From CAZFZQ01 sp964522845 (GTDB taxonomy: Bacteria; Patescibacteriota; Patescibacteriia; GCA-002772895): a stretch of 11,002 bases of DNA. This document shows, piece by piece, positions 10,155 through 11,002 of this stretch. The notes under the pieces were generated by a model that worked only from the letters and a program-made list of their open reading frames with translations, did not search any database and was not told the origin of the DNA. The stretch lies in contig CAZFZQ010000027.1 of NCBI GenBank assembly GCA_964522845.1, positions 1 through 11,002 of the forward strand, read 5' to 3'. Position 1 is the first letter of the stretch. Every line of letters starts with the position of its first letter. Both the position numbers and the translations under genes were made by a program.

Positions 10155-11002
10155 TTATATCCTCGTTCTCTTCTTTATTTCCAGCTCCGTCAGCCGGCGG
10201 TCGCGTCCGTATTTTAAGCGCGCGAGCTGGATTATTTTTTCTCCTAAGTTTTGGTTGCCAACGGGCAAAGGAATAGTATGCATATTAAACGGCCGGCTCG
10301 CGGTATTGTCTATCAAAAGTTTTATATAAGCGTTAAATTTTTCTATGTTTAACAAATCGCGGGCGCCGAAGACGGGCGCAAACTCCCGTTCCAAAAATTC
10401 CGCGTCATCCGCGCCGATGCGAAAAGCGATAATGGTGCCGGCATTGCCAAAAACCGAATCGCGGATATATGTATTTTGATTTTTGGTAAGCTGTCCGATA
10501 AATTGATGCCCGATCACGAGCCCCAAGCCGTATTTTCTGGCTTCGGATAAAATAATGGCGATGCTGTCCGTGGTATAATTTTGAAATTCATCAATATAAA
10601 AGAAAAATGGCGCGCGTTCTTTTTCAGAAATATCCGCCCGCGACAAAGCGGCGGCTAAAATTTTGCCCACGATAACAAGCCCCAAAAGATAAGAATTCAG
10701 TTCGCCAATTTTTCCTTTGGAAAGATTGACTACGATAATTTTTTTGCCATCCATGGCTTCGCGAAAATTGAAAGCGCTTTTTTGCTGGCCGATAATCGGA
10801 CGCATGGTGTCATTGGAAATAAATTGGTTGAGCTTGGAAGTGATGTAGGGCACCATATTGGCAAGTGCCGCCTCGCCGCCGGCTTTTTCAGCTTCTTTCG
10901 TCCAAAAATCAAAGACGATTTGATTTTTGCATTTGGAAAGTTTGTATTTGCGGAAATCAGGATCGGCCAGCACTTTGGAAATTTCCATCAAAGTTGAACC
11001 GG
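10155..11002 (-). CDS. VirD4/TraG-like conjugation-type ATPase, C-terminal part
   Basis: The reading frame is open to the right edge (the codons before the first internal ATG read G-S-T-L), so the gene is cut by the window and its Walker A part is not visible. About 282 residues are seen. Walker B lies in APFFFYIDEFQNY, followed by ILSEARKYGLGLVIGHQF and, further on, an arginine-bearing AGTIIAFRIG. This order is typical of VirD4/TraG coupling proteins and related HerA/VirB4-like DNA pumps with a TraM-recognition-type C-terminus. Such ATPases move DNA or protein through membrane pores in type IV secretion and pilus systems. No other secretion gene is visible in the window. The C-terminus is basic (RLTELEIKKRTRI). 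Confidence 0.82.
   Translation of the reverse strand, partial: GSTLMEISKVLADPDFRKYKLSKCKNQIVFDFWTKEAEKAGGEAALANMVPYITSKLNQFISNDTMRPIIGQQKSAFNFREAMDGKKIIVVNLSKGKIGELNSYLLGLVIVGKILAAALSRADISEKERAPFFFYIDEFQNYTTDSIAIILSEARKYGLGLVIGHQFIGQLTKNQNTYIRDSVFGNAGTIIAFRIGADDAEFLEREFAPVFGARDLLNIEKFNAYIKLLIDNTASRPFNMHTIPLPVGNQNLGEKIIQLARLKYGRDRRLTELEIKKRTRI

Noticed and set aside
1..11002. Recoding of TGA, as in Gracilibacteria and Absconditabacteria
   Set aside because: All genes read through with the standard code and use normal glycine codons. Every complete gene ends in TAA or TAG, but about ten genes are too few to call the absence of TGA stops meaningful.

Overview
The window looks like a chromosomal piece of a Candidate Phyla Radiation (Patescibacteria, probably Parcubacteria-like) bacterium. 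The pointers are a membrane-anchored PaaX/Cas2-like regulator, a VirD4/TraG-like ATPase next to a conserved protein of unknown function that I associate with this group, several start codons without a Shine-Dalgarno sequence, and many palindromic repeats. The assignment is inference. All gene calls use the standard genetic code, and every complete gene ends in TAA or TAG.

Layout. Bases 1-2034 (minus strand): the start of era, a small DGxHR (ParB/sulfiredoxin-like) protein 3 bp upstream of it, a PaaX/Cas2-like regulator bracketed by two copies of one palindrome, and a stand-alone small membrane protein with its own promoter, 5' hairpin, strong ribosome binding site and terminator. Bases 2049-3648 (minus): a 171-bp imperfect palindrome, then a GuaB-family enzyme. 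Bases 3727-6297 (plus): an extended -10 promoter, a tandem two-domain LOG-family protein, and tgt coupled one base behind it. Bases 6314-7259 (plus): about 910 nt of noncoding, hairpin-rich DNA with a consensus sigma70 promoter and an elaborate intrinsic terminator, best explained as a large structured RNA. Bases 7272-9463 (minus): a third copy of the palindrome, a membrane-anchored methyltransferase, tRNA-Gln(CTG), and dnaX. Bases 9488-11002 (minus): a terminator, a conserved 174-aa protein of unknown function, a 78-bp palindrome, and the C-terminal part of a VirD4/TraG-like ATPase that runs off the window.

How it fits together. Most genes are housekeeping: ribosome assembly (Era), purine nucleotide metabolism (GuaB family, LOG family), tRNA modification (Tgt), tRNA-Gln and the clamp loader (DnaX). 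Two things stand out. First, the large RNA at about 6349-7258, which I cannot match to RNase P RNA, tmRNA, SRP RNA or rRNA. Second, eight palindromic elements of at least six kinds. Three of them sit inside conserved genes (tgt, the methyltransferase, dnaX) and are translated in frame, much like the Rickettsia palindromic elements. Several minus-strand genes have near-consensus promoters; two of these are placed so that the mRNA would start at or next to the ATG.
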